Source: Arcobacter sp. FWKO B
Lineage (GTDB): Bacteria; Campylobacterota; Campylobacteria; Campylobacterales; Arcobacteraceae
Direction: 5' to 3'
NCBI RefSeq assembly: GCF_014844135.1
Contig: NZ_CP041403.1
Location: forward strand, 1,364,001 to 1,428,000
DNA: 64,000 nucleotides
The position numbers were made by a program, and so were the translations under genes. Numbering within the stretch: position 1 is the stretch's first letter; every line of letters begins with the position of its first letter. The notes beneath the pieces were generated by a model, which searched no databases, was not told where the DNA came from, and saw only the letters and a list, made by a program, of their open reading frames with translations. Positions 31,601 to 40,660 of the stretch are shown in pieces.

Positions 31601-34257
31601 TGAGGTTTGGTATAACTCTTAGTAAAGAACAAATAGCACAACTAAATAAAAATATAGTGTGGATGGAAGAAAGAGTAATAGATGGACAAAGTGTACTTGT
31701 CCCTGTAGTATATCTTGCTTCAAATAATATCTCAACCGATGGAGCAAAAATACTAGCAAATGGAGATATCAATCTTAAGGTAGAAGATAGACTTTTGAAT
31801 GATGGATTGATAGTGTCAAGAGGAAATATTGTAGTTAAATCAGGTAGCCTTACCAATGAAAACGGTGTAATAGTAGCAAATGATAATATGAATATAGAAG
31901 TAAATAACTCATTAAAAAATTTAAGTGGAAATATAGTATCATCAGGTGATATGAATATAAAAGCAAATAATATCCAAAGTAAGGCTCTAAGTGAGGATAA
32001 AACATATAAATACCAACGAGGAAAACAAACCAGCACCTTGCAAGGTAAATCTTCAAATTTTATCTCAGGTGGTAATATAACTATGCAAACACAAGATAAT
32101 ATGACATTTGAAAATACCAATATAAAATCAAACGAGAATATAACTCTTACTTCCAATAACGGTAATGTAACCATATCCTCCCAAGAGAAAAAAGAGGATT
32201 ATAACTTCAACCTAAAAAATGGATATAATAAAGGGAGTTCTATAGCAAATATAGCTTCAAATGTAGATGGTAAAAATGTAACTATAAACGCAAACCGAAT
32301 AAATGTAATATCATCCAACTTAACCTCCAAAGAAAACCTAACCCTCCAAGCACAAGAAGGGATAAATATAGAAGCTTTAAATGATATGGAATATAAAGAT
32401 ACAAAAATAAAAACCTCAAAAGGTTTCATAGGTAAAGAAACAAAAAAAGATGAGACTTCCAAAAGTACAGTAATATCCTCAACCCTAAATGGGAAGAGTA
32501 TAAACATAGATGCCCAAACACTATCTATACAAGGATCAACCCTCACAGCAGAACAAGCAGTAATAATAAGTGAAATAATGGAATTAGTATCTTTGAAAAA
32601 TAGTGAATATGAAAACCACTTTAGAGATAAGTCAGGAGTATTCACCCGTACAATAGCATCTAAAGGTAGTGTTAGTGAAGAGATAGTTCCAGCATTGATA
32701 CAAGTACAAGAACAGCTTAAATTTAATAAAAAAGATATAACAGACCAACTAACAACCGATAATATCATAAAAACACTTTCCTCAGAATATAACCTAACCC
32801 ATGAACAAATCAACCTAGTAAAAGCAACACTCAATAACCAACAATGGGATGATAAGACAACATCCCTTTCTGGACTTGGAGCAATTATCGTAGCTATTGT
32901 TGTGACAGTTATTACAGCAGGAGCAGGAGCTGCAGTAGTAGGAGCTGCAACAACCACCGCAACAACCGCTGCAACCACAGCCACACTTACCACCACCATA
33001 CAAACAGCAGTAGCCCAATCTCTAGTAACAGGAGTAACAACCCAACTAGCAACTTCAGCAATCACAGGCAATAGCTTCAAACTAGATACAGATTCACTTA
33101 TCAAAGGAGCTGTAAGTGCAGGAGTACTAACTTATGCTAATACATTGGCATATAACCAGTTTGATATAAATACAACCCCACAACTAACTAATACACAACT
33201 AGCTCAAAAGACCCTAATAGATACCACAACCCAAACAGCAATCTATGGAGGAAGTTTTACAGATAATCTTCTTTTTAATGCAGGAAATACCGTACAAGGT
33301 AAGCTTTCAAATCTAATTGGAGATAATTATATAAACGGAGAGTTAAATTATGCTACCCATAAATTAGCTCACTTAGGTTCAGGAGCAATAGGTTCAGCTA
33401 TAAGAGGAGAGGATTTGAAAAGTGGAGCACTAGGTGCTATTACAGGAGAAGTGATAGGGGAAGCTGTAGGGACTAGACTTACAAATGAAAATTATTATAC
33501 TGAAAAAGAAAAAGATATAATAAGACTTAGTTCACAACTAGGAACAGTGATGACAGCAAGTGCATTAGGTAAAGATGCAAAGGCTGCTTTGAATAGTTCT
33601 ATAATATCTGTTGAAAATAATATAATATTACATGCCCCAGGGACATTTTCAAATGCTAGTGATGTTGATGAAAGTTTTAAAGAAGCAGTTAAAAAATTCT
33701 ATAATGATGATGAGTTAGAAGTGATAGATAATGACGGAAAAAAACTAGAAAATAATGATGTAGCTAGACAACAACTAGCTGATAAAATTGTAGATAGGAT
33801 AATTGAGATTAAAAAAATAAACCCAAATGAACCTATATACTTAACAGGACATTCTCATGGTGGGAATGTACAAAAAATAGTTACTCAAAAGCTAGTAGAA
33901 CAAGGTCACACTGGTATAGTTGATTCGATAATGTATTTGGGTACACCAGTTCGCAATGACTATGTGACTAATAATTTGGCATTAACACAAAATGCAAGTG
34001 TTTTGAATGTTTATGATAAGGACGATATGGTTCAAAGTCTATTTGGAGGAATTGATAATTATGGTTTAAAGTTATCTGATTATAAAAACTTTCCATCGAA
34101 GCAATTAATTATCAATAATTCAAAAGTACAAAATATTCAAGTTGAATCTCCTAAAACAAGTTTTAATGAAAGTTTTTATTATAAATTTTATGGAGATCAT
34201 ATTCAAATTGATAATCCTGAAGTTATTCAGCAAATAGAAAGGGTTGTTAATGAATAA
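28669..34257 (+). CDS. FhaB/CdiA-type exoprotein with alpha/beta-hydrolase toxin tip
   Basis: 1862 residues. Signal peptide 1-24; TPS (haemagglutination) domain about 25-280 with IIANPNGISVNGGGFINT; beta-helix repeats; a conserved mid-region RLGDGMYETQFVNNSIIRLSGGRYLDGYSSDM near 930-960; more repeats; a hydrophobic pre-toxin stretch (GLGAIIVAIVVTVITAGAGAAVVGA); and the VENN motif at residues 1648-1651 (33610-33621). After VENN, 211 residues form the toxin tip: GHSHGG with Ser1729, Asp1785 or 1786 (YDKDDMV) and His1844 (GDHIQI) make a lipase-like Ser-Asp-His triad. CdiA-type proteins deliver such tips into neighbouring cells on contact. It is followed by its immunity gene with an 8-base overlap. 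Confidence 0.92.
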   Translation: MKFKQSIAIFVSFILVAEQTALYAGGIEVDTQAPSANKATLLNAPNNVPIVNIVTPNSSGLSHNKFTNFNVDNKGLILNNSKVITDTQLAGYISYNPNLTGNEAKLILNEVTSTNKTLLQGYTEVAGKSADVIIANPNGISVNGGGFINTPNATLTTGTPMLNGGVLQGFDVSKGNIIIEGSGFNGNNIDKVNLYAKALEINSKIYANELNVVTGENNILQDGTVTSKNQSGSGISIDSTLLGGIYANTITLKSTDKGIGVNLPPEVFAQNSLYLSSDGNIVVSKVLADNQINITSKSEKIKLTGDITADNITLNAGDEMSICEDKIIKGFKNIDIASKSLSNKGEINALDGIQTSVDIEESIDNQGLIGGYDLDIKAKNIDNSGALYSKNNMKVTAQNLDNSGLILSNKDIELLIQNTLTNQKDGTIYSEGNLSIASDSTKDKINTINNYGLIQSDKNIDISANTLNNTAPTPSFNNTTTSQTKTVSRGGSNDYDIVTTTIQIQSMDIPTDPALILAMGDINIDVNTLNNNYSLISSNEDIVLNANTVNNIGKVLVSTTTTVTKQYRDERYCSSSGPSGTCFNHKHRAAYRGTLTSTKTERVPMVNYGIQAKKSITGNVVTLNNISDQLSGSLSDQQILNKLNTIDTIENGVFGLQKLILVLQTNDDDIITSLNNDDIETLISQISTQDDVIAFKDNLVTLKQSVQTAIDEDTATLDILESIVSSIKSLGSVGGISHDTSEVENTISLLKNNIIQAQSYITSFEALNDTLVTITDVTNNKQELLDINSAMNNIFTQNSQLLASLDISGLNSGLENASNTLRNEVNTALDLNENIEYKIITNDEGLYKTNTNNSLSSVSGVNYSSNSSAIVDDIVLPKGKYGLFLVNKATTHPYLIESNPLFTNYNTFISSDYMLDKLDFRPEKTLKRLGDGMYETQFVNNSIIRLSGGRYLDGYSSDMEQFQGLMDNALSLQSSLGLRFGITLSKEQIAQLNKNIVWMEERVIDGQSVLVPVVYLASNNISTDGAKILANGDINLKVEDRLLNDGLIVSRGNIVVKSGSLTNENGVIVANDNMNIEVNNSLKNLSGNIVSSGDMNIKANNIQSKALSEDKTYKYQRGKQTSTLQGKSSNFISGGNITMQTQDNMTFENTNIKSNENITLTSNNGNVTISSQEKKEDYNFNLKNGYNKGSSIANIASNVDGKNVTINANRINVISSNLTSKENLTLQAQEGINIEALNDMEYKDTKIKTSKGFIGKETKKDETSKSTVISSTLNGKSINIDAQTLSIQGSTLTAEQAVIISEIMELVSLKNSEYENHFRDKSGVFTRTIASKGSVSEEIVPALIQVQEQLKFNKKDITDQLTTDNIIKTLSSEYNLTHEQINLVKATLNNQQWDDKTTSLSGLGAIIVAIVVTVITAGAGAAVVGAATTTATTAATTATLTTTIQTAVAQSLVTGVTTQLATSAITGNSFKLDTDSLIKGAVSAGVLTYANTLAYNQFDINTTPQLTNTQLAQKTLIDTTTQTAIYGGSFTDNLLFNAGNTVQGKLSNLIGDNYINGELNYATHKLAHLGSGAIGSAIRGEDLKSGALGAITGEVIGEAVGTRLTNENYYTEKEKDIIRLSSQLGTVMTASALGKDAKAALNSSIISVENNIILHAPGTFSNASDVDESFKEAVKKFYNDDELEVIDNDGKKLENNDVARQQLADKIVDRIIEIKKINPNEPIYLTGHSHGGNVQKIVTQKLVEQGHTGIVDSIMYLGTPVRNDYVTNNLALTQNASVLNVYDKDDMVQSLFGGIDNYGLKLSDYKNFPSKQLIINNSKVQNIQVESPKTSFNESFYYKFYGDHIQIDNPEVIQQIERVVNE
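32402..32457 (+). repeat. Recombination anchor A in the main exoprotein
   Basis: 56 bases (encoding KIKTSKGFIGKETKKDET) that recur at 36615-36670 near the start of orphan module 2 with one mismatch. It lies about 1.2 kb before the VENN motif. Confidence 0.85.
32496..33135 (+). repeat. Long duplicated pre-toxin block in the main exoprotein
   Basis: About 640 bases (from GAGTATAAACATAGATGCCC) nearly identical to 34896-35543 in orphan module 1, with a few substitution clusters and one 12-base length difference in the Ala/Thr-rich part. Homology ends abruptly at TGTAAGTGCAGGAGTA. Confidence 0.9.
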
Positions 34258-34897
34258 AATTTTTCTATTCTATTTATTTAAAATTATATCTTTATTTAAA
34301 TTTCTATTTATAGGTTTATTATTATGTACTTTATTAATCTTATGGAATGAAATAATGTGGAGCTATGATTTAGTAAATGAAAATAGAGGCTATTTCCATC
34401 TCTTTGTTTCTATCTTTGTTGGAACAATAGTTTTTCCAATCTTATTGTTAACGAATATCATTAAAATATTAAAAAGAATAAAACAAAAAAGACCTCATGA
34501 TTTTTTATTTTTTGCTTTTTATTTTTTATTTTTTGCTTTTTATTTCATTAATTTATATATTATGTATATTTCATTAATTTATAGTTTATTTGGTTTAGCA
34601 TTAGGTATAATAGGTCTTATGGTAAGTATTAAAAGATATTTTTTCTTTAAAAGATATTTATTCATTATTTTAACAGCTATAAGTGATGTGTTTTTAAAAT
34701 ATGCACTTTCAAATGATTTATTAGCAGTTTTTACAACCTCTAATAAACAATTTTATGAACTAAAATTATATCTTATTCCCCTAACCTTTGCATTAATTCA
34801 ACTATCTATAGAAGCCTATTATTTCTACCAAAAAGAAAAACCAAAATGGGAACGATATGAGAGAATGCAAAAATATAAAGAAAGCAAAAACCAATGA
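34250..34897 (+). CDS. Membrane immunity protein for the main toxin tip
   Basis: About 215 residues with five or six hydrophobic segments and a charged tail (KEKPKWERYERMQKYKESKNQ). The ATG at 34250 is preceded by AAAGGG and overlaps the exoprotein stop. Position directly after the toxin tip, unique sequence and membrane topology fit an immunity protein against a toxin that attacks membrane lipids. Its TGA overlaps the ATG of the next toxin module (ATGA). No family recognised. Confidence 0.7.
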   Translation: MNKIFLFYLFKIISLFKFLFIGLLLCTLLILWNEIMWSYDLVNENRGYFHLFVSIFVGTIVFPILLLTNIIKILKRIKQKRPHDFLFFAFYFLFFAFYFINLYIMYISLIYSLFGLALGIIGLMVSIKRYFFFKRYLFIILTAISDVFLKYALSNDLLAVFTTSNKQFYELKLYLIPLTFALIQLSIEAYYFYQKEKPKWERYERMQKYKESKNQ

Positions 34898-36255
34898 GTA
34901 TAAACATAGATGCCCAAACACTATCTATACAAGGTTCAACCCTCACAGCAGAACAAGCAGTAATAATAAGTGAAATAATGGAATTAGTATCTTTGAAAAA
35001 TAGTGAATATGAAAACCACTTTAGAGATAAGTCAGGAGTAATCACCCGTACAATAGCATCTAAAGGTAGTGTTAGTGAAGAGATAGTTCCAGCATTGATA
35101 CAAGTACAAGAACAACTTATAGTCAATAATCAAGATATAACAGACCAACTAACAACCGATAATATCATAAAAACACTCTCCTCCCAAAGTGACCTTTCCA
35201 TAGAACAAATCAACCTAATAAAAGCAACACTCAATAACCAACAATGGGATGATAAGACAACATCCCTTTCAGGACTTGGAGCAATTATCGTAGCTATCGT
35301 AGTGACAGTTATTACAGCAGGAGCAGGAGCTGCAGTAGTAGGAGCAGCAGGAGGAGCAGCCGCAGGTACAGCAACTGCAGCCGCAACCACAGCCACACTT
35401 ACCACCACCATACAAACAGCAGTAGCCCAATCTCTAGTAACAGGAGTAACAACCCAACTAGCAACTTCAGCAATCACAGGCAATAGCTTCAAACTAGATA
35501 CAGATTCACTTATTAAAGGAGCTGTAAGTGCAGGAGTAATGAGTTATGCTTCTTCTTTTACAACAAATACCTTAGTAGCAGATAGTAGTGTATATGATTA
35601 CGCAAAAAATGCAGTAGTAAGAGGAACAGCACAAGGGATAAGCTCTGAATTAATGGGTGGAGAGTTTAAAGATGGATTTGCAACAGGAGCAACACTTTCA
35701 GTAGTAAATGATGGAGCGTTACAAATGAGGAAATATGTAAAAGATAACTTTGATTATGCAGGGAAAAACGGAGAGCCTATTCCTGATAATGTGAGAAGTA
35801 TTGGTGTTAATGGGGATGGGGTGAAGCTTGAGGGGAGTCACCCTGAGAAAGTAATAGAAAATGGTGTAATAATTGGAAAAAATGAAATAAAAGCACCATT
35901 TGGTGGAGAACAAATGGGAGAAAGACTAATCTTTGGAATACCTTATAGTGAAAATGGTATCATTGCACATACACTATCAGCTTTTGCTGGACCACATGAT
36001 TATTTATCTAGTTGGAACTACGAGAATATAGATATAAATGGTCAAACGAATACAGTTTTAAAAGATAACGGTACTTTAGTTAATGTAGCTAGTGGACTAT
36101 TACTGATGCCTTCAGTACCATTTGCCACAGCACCTTTTATACAAAATAATATCAATGAGTTAAATACAATAAACTATATACGAAAGCAGGAAGAGAAGAA
36201 ATCTCAAGATTTCATAAAACAACAAACACAAGGAGGGCTATATGAAAATAATTAA
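34894..36255 (+). CDS. Orphan toxin module 1 (pre-toxin plus unique tip)
   Basis: 453 residues with no signal peptide. The first 215 residues duplicate the main exoprotein (SINIDAQTLSIQGSTLTAEQ onward). The tip differs: SFTTNTLVADSSVYDYAKNAVVRGTAQG, then MRKYVKDNFDYAGK and an AFAGPHDYLSSWNYENID segment seen at the ends of many haemagglutinin and Rhs proteins. It ends in a hydrophobic, Gln-rich tail. The start ATG overlaps the immunity stop upstream, so it could be translated by coupling, but without a TPS domain it cannot be exported. Best read as a stored alternative tip. Confidence 0.8.
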   Translation: MSINIDAQTLSIQGSTLTAEQAVIISEIMELVSLKNSEYENHFRDKSGVITRTIASKGSVSEEIVPALIQVQEQLIVNNQDITDQLTTDNIIKTLSSQSDLSIEQINLIKATLNNQQWDDKTTSLSGLGAIIVAIVVTVITAGAGAAVVGAAGGAAAGTATAAATTATLTTTIQTAVAQSLVTGVTTQLATSAITGNSFKLDTDSLIKGAVSAGVMSYASSFTTNTLVADSSVYDYAKNAVVRGTAQGISSELMGGEFKDGFATGATLSVVNDGALQMRKYVKDNFDYAGKNGEPIPDNVRSIGVNGDGVKLEGSHPEKVIENGVIIGKNEIKAPFGGEQMGERLIFGIPYSENGIIAHTLSAFAGPHDYLSSWNYENIDINGQTNTVLKDNGTLVNVASGLLLMPSVPFATAPFIQNNINELNTINYIRKQEEKKSQDFIKQQTQGGLYENN

Positions 36256-36552
36256 TATATTTTTGCTTGTAGGATTGTTTATGTTTTCAGGTTGCCGTAT
36301 GGGACCAAACACATATGAAGTTTTTAAAAAAATAGAGATTTAAGTATAGGAGATAAGCTATATCATGGTATGAAAGATAGGCAAAAAATCTATGATGAAG
36401 AATATGATATATATCCTGCAGAGTATCCAAAAGGATGTATTTGGGGTTACTTAGTGAAGAGGAATGATGAAAAGAAAACCATTGTTGGCTGGAAAATTAT
36501 TTCAGGAGAAGAATATTGTAAACAGCAACAAGGATATATTTTATCCTTTTAA
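36242..36552 (+). pseudogene. Lipoprotein immunity gene broken by a frameshift
   Basis: ATG at 36242 opens a lipoprotein signal (MKIINIFLLVGLFMFSGC, Cys18) that stops at 36343. Shifting frame at the A7 run (36326-36332) gives an unbroken continuation NRDLSIGDKLYHGMKDRQKI... to 36552, about 100 residues in total. The start overlaps the end of module 1, as other immunity genes here do. Either it is dead, or slippage at the homopolymer restores it. Confidence 0.6.
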
Positions 36553-36559
36553 GTGAAGT

Positions 36560-39500
36560 ATGGAAATCATGAGAGAAAATTTTATAAAATCCAATGCTAA
36601 TGTAACCTTTGCTTCAAAAATAAAAACCTCAAAAGGTTTCATAGGTAAAGAAACCAAAAAAGATGAGACTTATAAAGAAAGTGTAGTGCAAAGTAATCTA
36701 AAAGGGGAAAATATCATTATATCATCTGATGCGGGAAGTGTAACACTCGAATCAGGTAATTTAAAAGCGGATAAAAATATAATAGTTGATGCAAAAGAAG
36801 ATATTAATATAGTAGCAAAACAATATAAAGAAGGAGAACTTCATCAAACTTCTAAGTCTTCTTGGGGAGGTTTGAAGAAAAGTGTTTCTATAGACAAATT
36901 TGATAACTTAAATCTAAAAGAAGCACAACTCCAAACAGAAGCTTTAAATGTGATTTTGAAATCAGGTAAAGATATAAATATCATAGCTTCTGATATAAAT
37001 AGTGCAGCAGATATTCAACTCGAAGCTTTTAATAAACTACTTATTGCAGCAGGTGAAGAGATGCAACAAAAAGAGAGTTTGCGTCAAAAAACAAGCTTTA
37101 ATCCTCTAGGATTGTTAAATTTAGTAGGCGTTGATGCAGGTTCTATCTATACCCAAGAAATTAATCAAAACAAAAACTATGATACAAAAATAAAAGAGTC
37201 AAATATCACAGCTGGAAATAGTTTCACGGCAGATACGGGAAGTACACAAGTTATAGGCTCTAATATAAAAGCCAATAAAGATATAAGTATCACAAGTGAT
37301 ATAAATTCCATAGAAATAGTCTCGGCTCAAGAATTGAGTCAAGCCTCAAAACTAAATAAAAAAACAGAAGTCAAAGTTTCTAATATATTTGATATGACAA
37401 AAAGTCTTGTGACACAAGATATTAATATGCTAAAAACAGTTACAAATCCTAGCTCAGAAGGAAGTGCAAAAATCAAAATCAATGTTGCAAAAGCAACCTA
37501 TGATAAAGACGAAATAAGCTCAACTTCTACAAAAAATATCTCTTCAAATATTGTATCAACTAACGGTAATATAAATATAAATTCAAGTGAAGATGTACAA
37601 GTAAAAGGTTCAAATTTAGCTGCAAAAGAAGATATAAACTTAATAGCCCAAACAGGAAATGTAACTATAGAAGAAGCAGTAGATACAAAAAGTGTTGATG
37701 AAAAAAATAAACATGCAAGTGCAGATGTCAATGTAACTATTCAAAATGAATATGTGGAAATTGCAAGTGCCGTAAAAGCAGCAGAGGAATCTGCAAAACA
37801 ACTAAAACAAATAAAAGAAGATTATAGTAACTATAAAAAACAAGTAAAAGAGCTTGAAAATAATTTGAATCAACTAAAACAAGATTTGAGAGAAAAGAAA
37901 ATAGGAGTAGATGCCCAAGATATAGAAGATATTCAAGAGATAGTTGATGATGCAAAAGATGATGAGAGATATTATTTGGCAGCAGTTGCTGCAGCTACGG
38001 CTGACTTGGCAAGTAAAACGGTAGCAATTGCTACTCAAGTAGCAGCCGCCGCGGCAAGTAGTGGAACATGGGGATTTAGTGCAGGGGTGTCTCTTGATGT
38101 AAAAGGTTCAAAAACAACCTCAAATGCCCAAGACACAAAATCTGTAGCTTCAAATCTAAACGCAAATAATATAACAATAAAAACAAATAAGGACTTAGAT
38201 ACAAATGTAACAGTAAGTGGTTCAACCCTCTTAGCACAAGATGAGATAAATATAGATACAAAAGATTTAACCATCAAAGCAAGTAGCGATACAACAAATT
38301 CCAAATCAGATACCAAAGATATATCAGGGAGTGTTTCTATGACTATGTATAATGTGTCACCACAAGTAAGTTTGGGATATGGAGAACAACATTATGATGA
38401 AGATAGCGTAACATATAATAACTCACAACTACAAGCAAATAATGTAAATCTAACTGCAAGTAATGATGCAAACTTTGTAGGAGCAAATGTAAATGCCAAT
38501 GACACGCTAACCCTAAATGTAGGGAATAACCTAAATATAGAATCACAAAGAAACTCCAATAACTCAAACTCAAATGGATTTAATTTAAGTGGAGGATTCG
38601 GAACCAGTGGGGGAAGTGTAACAAGTGCCAACGCTTCCGTCGGAGCAAATACGGGAAGAACAAAAATAAAACAAACAGTACTTTCAAGCGTAACAGGAGA
38701 TAAAGTGAATGTAAATACTGGAAATAACACCAACCTAAAAGGCTCACTACTTGCCTCAGGACAATATGATAAAAACAATAACTTTGTAGATAACAATAAC
38801 CTAAACCTAAAAACAAAAACCCTAACATACTCTAACTTAACAGATTCTAGCTACACATCAGGAAATAGCTTTAGCGTAGGAACAAATATAGGATTTAGTA
38901 AAGAGGTAAAAGACCCACAACCAAAAGATGATTCTAGCACAAAAATAAACTCAACAAACCTAGCATTCTCAAACTCATTAGGATACCAAAGGAATAAAAC
39001 CTTAGCAACATTAGGGAAAGGAAATATAGATATACAAGATAAAGAAAGCTCTGATGATATAACATCTTTAAATAGAGATACAAACAATATAAGTAAAACA
39101 ATGATAAATATGAACTATGGAGTTGATGTAGATGCTACTCTTGATCATAGATTGCTTACTGAAGAGGGGAGAGAAGAGATAAAACAAGAGTATAAAGATA
39201 TGGATAAGAATATGAAAACAATAGCAGATACTTTACCAAGTGCAACTAGTGATAATCCTATAGAATCAACAATAGGAACTATTTGGGATTGGATGGCACA
39301 CGGAACATTAGATATTCTACCTTCAAATAAAAATAATGGAGGAGTTTTAAGAAATGTACCTATTTTGTTTGGAGAAGAAGATAGTTTATTTGAAATTAAT
39401 GGAGAAGGTAATAAGTTATATATTAATGGTATATTAAACTTTTTACCAAAAGATGCTAGAGTTGGTGGAAGAAATTTAATAGGAGATGATAAATTCCAAA

Positions 39501-39895
39501 ATGCCTTTAATCCATCTAGTGGGATTTTAGGTGATTTAATAGAAGCAGGGATAGATGTATTACCTCTATGGCAAACAGGGATTAGTAAACAAATAGATAA
39601 AGTCCAAAATCAAGAGAATTGGACAGATATATATTTACATTCACAAGCTCATTTAATATCACAATATAATCCAAATCCCAATGTAAATTATTATAGCTAT
39701 GGTGCTCCAATGTTTAATAGTAAAATTAAAAAAATATTTAATATTCAAGAAGATAGTGATATACAAAAAAACAATGGAGACTCTGTAGCAAAACCTTGGA
39801 TTATATTTACACCTTGGAAATTTATTGCAGAAGATGGGCATGGAACAGAAAATTATGGTGCTTCAAAACAAGCCAAAGAGGAAGGAATTAAATAA
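36560..39895 (+). CDS. Orphan toxin module 2 (long FHA segment plus hydrolase tip)
   Basis: 1111 residues, no signal or TPS domain. It begins at anchor A and runs through FHA-type repeats, a coiled coil (KQLKQIKEDYSNYKKQVKELE, about 415-455), an Ala-rich helix and WGFSAGVSLDVKG, into block B (SGQYDKNNNF...YQRNKTLATLGKG). The tip has an alpha/beta-hydrolase layout: YLHSQAHL with Ser1028, GAPMF, Asp1074 (GDSVAKP) and His1094 (EDGHGT). The tip is similar in plan to module 3 (NPSSGILGDLIEAG matches NPSYGFLPDLLESF). Its lipoprotein partner starts at the stop codon. Confidence 0.8.
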   Translation: MEIMRENFIKSNANVTFASKIKTSKGFIGKETKKDETYKESVVQSNLKGENIIISSDAGSVTLESGNLKADKNIIVDAKEDINIVAKQYKEGELHQTSKSSWGGLKKSVSIDKFDNLNLKEAQLQTEALNVILKSGKDINIIASDINSAADIQLEAFNKLLIAAGEEMQQKESLRQKTSFNPLGLLNLVGVDAGSIYTQEINQNKNYDTKIKESNITAGNSFTADTGSTQVIGSNIKANKDISITSDINSIEIVSAQELSQASKLNKKTEVKVSNIFDMTKSLVTQDINMLKTVTNPSSEGSAKIKINVAKATYDKDEISSTSTKNISSNIVSTNGNININSSEDVQVKGSNLAAKEDINLIAQTGNVTIEEAVDTKSVDEKNKHASADVNVTIQNEYVEIASAVKAAEESAKQLKQIKEDYSNYKKQVKELENNLNQLKQDLREKKIGVDAQDIEDIQEIVDDAKDDERYYLAAVAAATADLASKTVAIATQVAAAAASSGTWGFSAGVSLDVKGSKTTSNAQDTKSVASNLNANNITIKTNKDLDTNVTVSGSTLLAQDEINIDTKDLTIKASSDTTNSKSDTKDISGSVSMTMYNVSPQVSLGYGEQHYDEDSVTYNNSQLQANNVNLTASNDANFVGANVNANDTLTLNVGNNLNIESQRNSNNSNSNGFNLSGGFGTSGGSVTSANASVGANTGRTKIKQTVLSSVTGDKVNVNTGNNTNLKGSLLASGQYDKNNNFVDNNNLNLKTKTLTYSNLTDSSYTSGNSFSVGTNIGFSKEVKDPQPKDDSSTKINSTNLAFSNSLGYQRNKTLATLGKGNIDIQDKESSDDITSLNRDTNNISKTMINMNYGVDVDATLDHRLLTEEGREEIKQEYKDMDKNMKTIADTLPSATSDNPIESTIGTIWDWMAHGTLDILPSNKNNGGVLRNVPILFGEEDSLFEINGEGNKLYINGILNFLPKDARVGGRNLIGDDKFQNAFNPSSGILGDLIEAGIDVLPLWQTGISKQIDKVQNQENWTDIYLHSQAHLISQYNPNPNVNYYSYGAPMFNSKIKKIFNIQEDSDIQKNNGDSVAKPWIIFTPWKFIAEDGHGTENYGASKQAKEEGIK
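36671..36868 (+). repeat. Anchor C copy in module 2
   Basis: About 200 bases (YKESVVQSNLKGENIIISSD ... GELHQTSKSS) nearly identical to 46491-46690 in module 6. Confidence 0.85.
38528..39173 (+). repeat. Block B copy in module 2
   Basis: The segment from LNIESQRNSNNSNS through ASGQYDKN... to DATLDHRLL is shared with module 4 (43264-43945) over its full length and with module 3 (40841-41262) over its second half. Confidence 0.85.
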
Positions 39896-40635
39896 TGAAG
39901 TATTTTATAAGTCTTGTAATGGTTTTTGTATTATCTGGTTGCATAGATAAAGATTTTTTAATAGAACCAAATTTAACTAGAAAAGCTGGTGGAACTATAA
40001 TCGCTCTTGAATGGTGGTATAGAAATCCAAATATTAAAGATAGTAAATCATTCGGTGATAGTACAAAGGATTATGGAGCATCAGCTGAAAAAAGAAAAGA
40101 CAATTATATTATCAAATGGATTTCACAATTTACAAAAGAAGAGATACCAGCTAATGATTTATATAAAGTAAAAAGAAGTGGTAAGTTTTGGAGAAGAGGC
40201 TGGACTAAAGAAAAATACATAGAAAACAAAAAAAAAGGTATCGAAGTCAGTATTGAAAAGACTCTTTGTATAGATGACCCAAGATATGATGAATTTACTC
40301 TTTGGGATATTAATGGTAAATTAGTTCAGAAGGGTAGATTATCACTTGCAGAAGAAGACTATTGGAGACATACTAATGAAACTAGACATGAATTTGAAAA
40401 AAGAATGAGAAATATAGAAATTGTAGATGATTGGGAGGATGACCCAAATCAATTCTACTATGAAAAAGATGAAAAAGGTAATTTTATTGTATATGACCAT
40501 ATAAGTAACATTCCAAGCTATAAAGAATACGCAGTAGTTCCTATTAAACAATGTTTTCCTGATGATTGGTGTTTAACTTATAAAGATTATCAAGGGAAAG
40601 ACCTTTATGTAAAAAAAGAAGCTTTATATAGATAA
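39895..40635 (+). CDS. Lipoprotein, likely immunity for module 2
   Basis: 246 residues. Lipobox VLSGC with Cys16. The rest is polar and basic with three further Cys pairs near the end (LCIDDP, KQCFPDDWCLTY). The ATG overlaps the module 2 stop (TAATG). A periplasmic lipoprotein facing a hydrolase tip is the same arrangement as lipase effectors and their lipoprotein immunities in type VI secretion; that parallel is inference. No family recognised. Confidence 0.65.
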   Translation: MKYFISLVMVFVLSGCIDKDFLIEPNLTRKAGGTIIALEWWYRNPNIKDSKSFGDSTKDYGASAEKRKDNYIIKWISQFTKEEIPANDLYKVKRSGKFWRRGWTKEKYIENKKKGIEVSIEKTLCIDDPRYDEFTLWDINGKLVQKGRLSLAEEDYWRHTNETRHEFEKRMRNIEIVDDWEDDPNQFYYEKDEKGNFIVYDHISNIPSYKEYAVVPIKQCFPDDWCLTYKDYQGKDLYVKKEALYR

Positions 40636-40660
40636 GAATCATGATTAAAGGCAATAATAA

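Noticed and set aside
32815-33018. Minus-strand frame rich in Gly and Cys (and a longer one at 32199-33104) inside the exoprotein
   Set aside because: They are shadows of the Ala/Thr-rich pre-toxin sequence; the same frames recur opposite every copy of that block (35130-35492, 47048-47302).
28669-34257. Repeated short motifs in the exoprotein considered as a CRISPR-like or satellite array
   Set aside because: Spacing is irregular and the repeats are protein-level beta-helix turns in one long frame; there are no constant repeats with unique spacers.
34894-36255. Module 1 considered as a second independent exoprotein
   Set aside because: It lacks a signal peptide, TPS domain and transporter, and its start corresponds to an internal point of the main gene.
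38343-38828. Several overlapping minus-strand frames within module 2
   Set aside because: They lie opposite Asn/Ser/Thr-rich repeats, have no ribosome sites and reappear opposite each block B copy.
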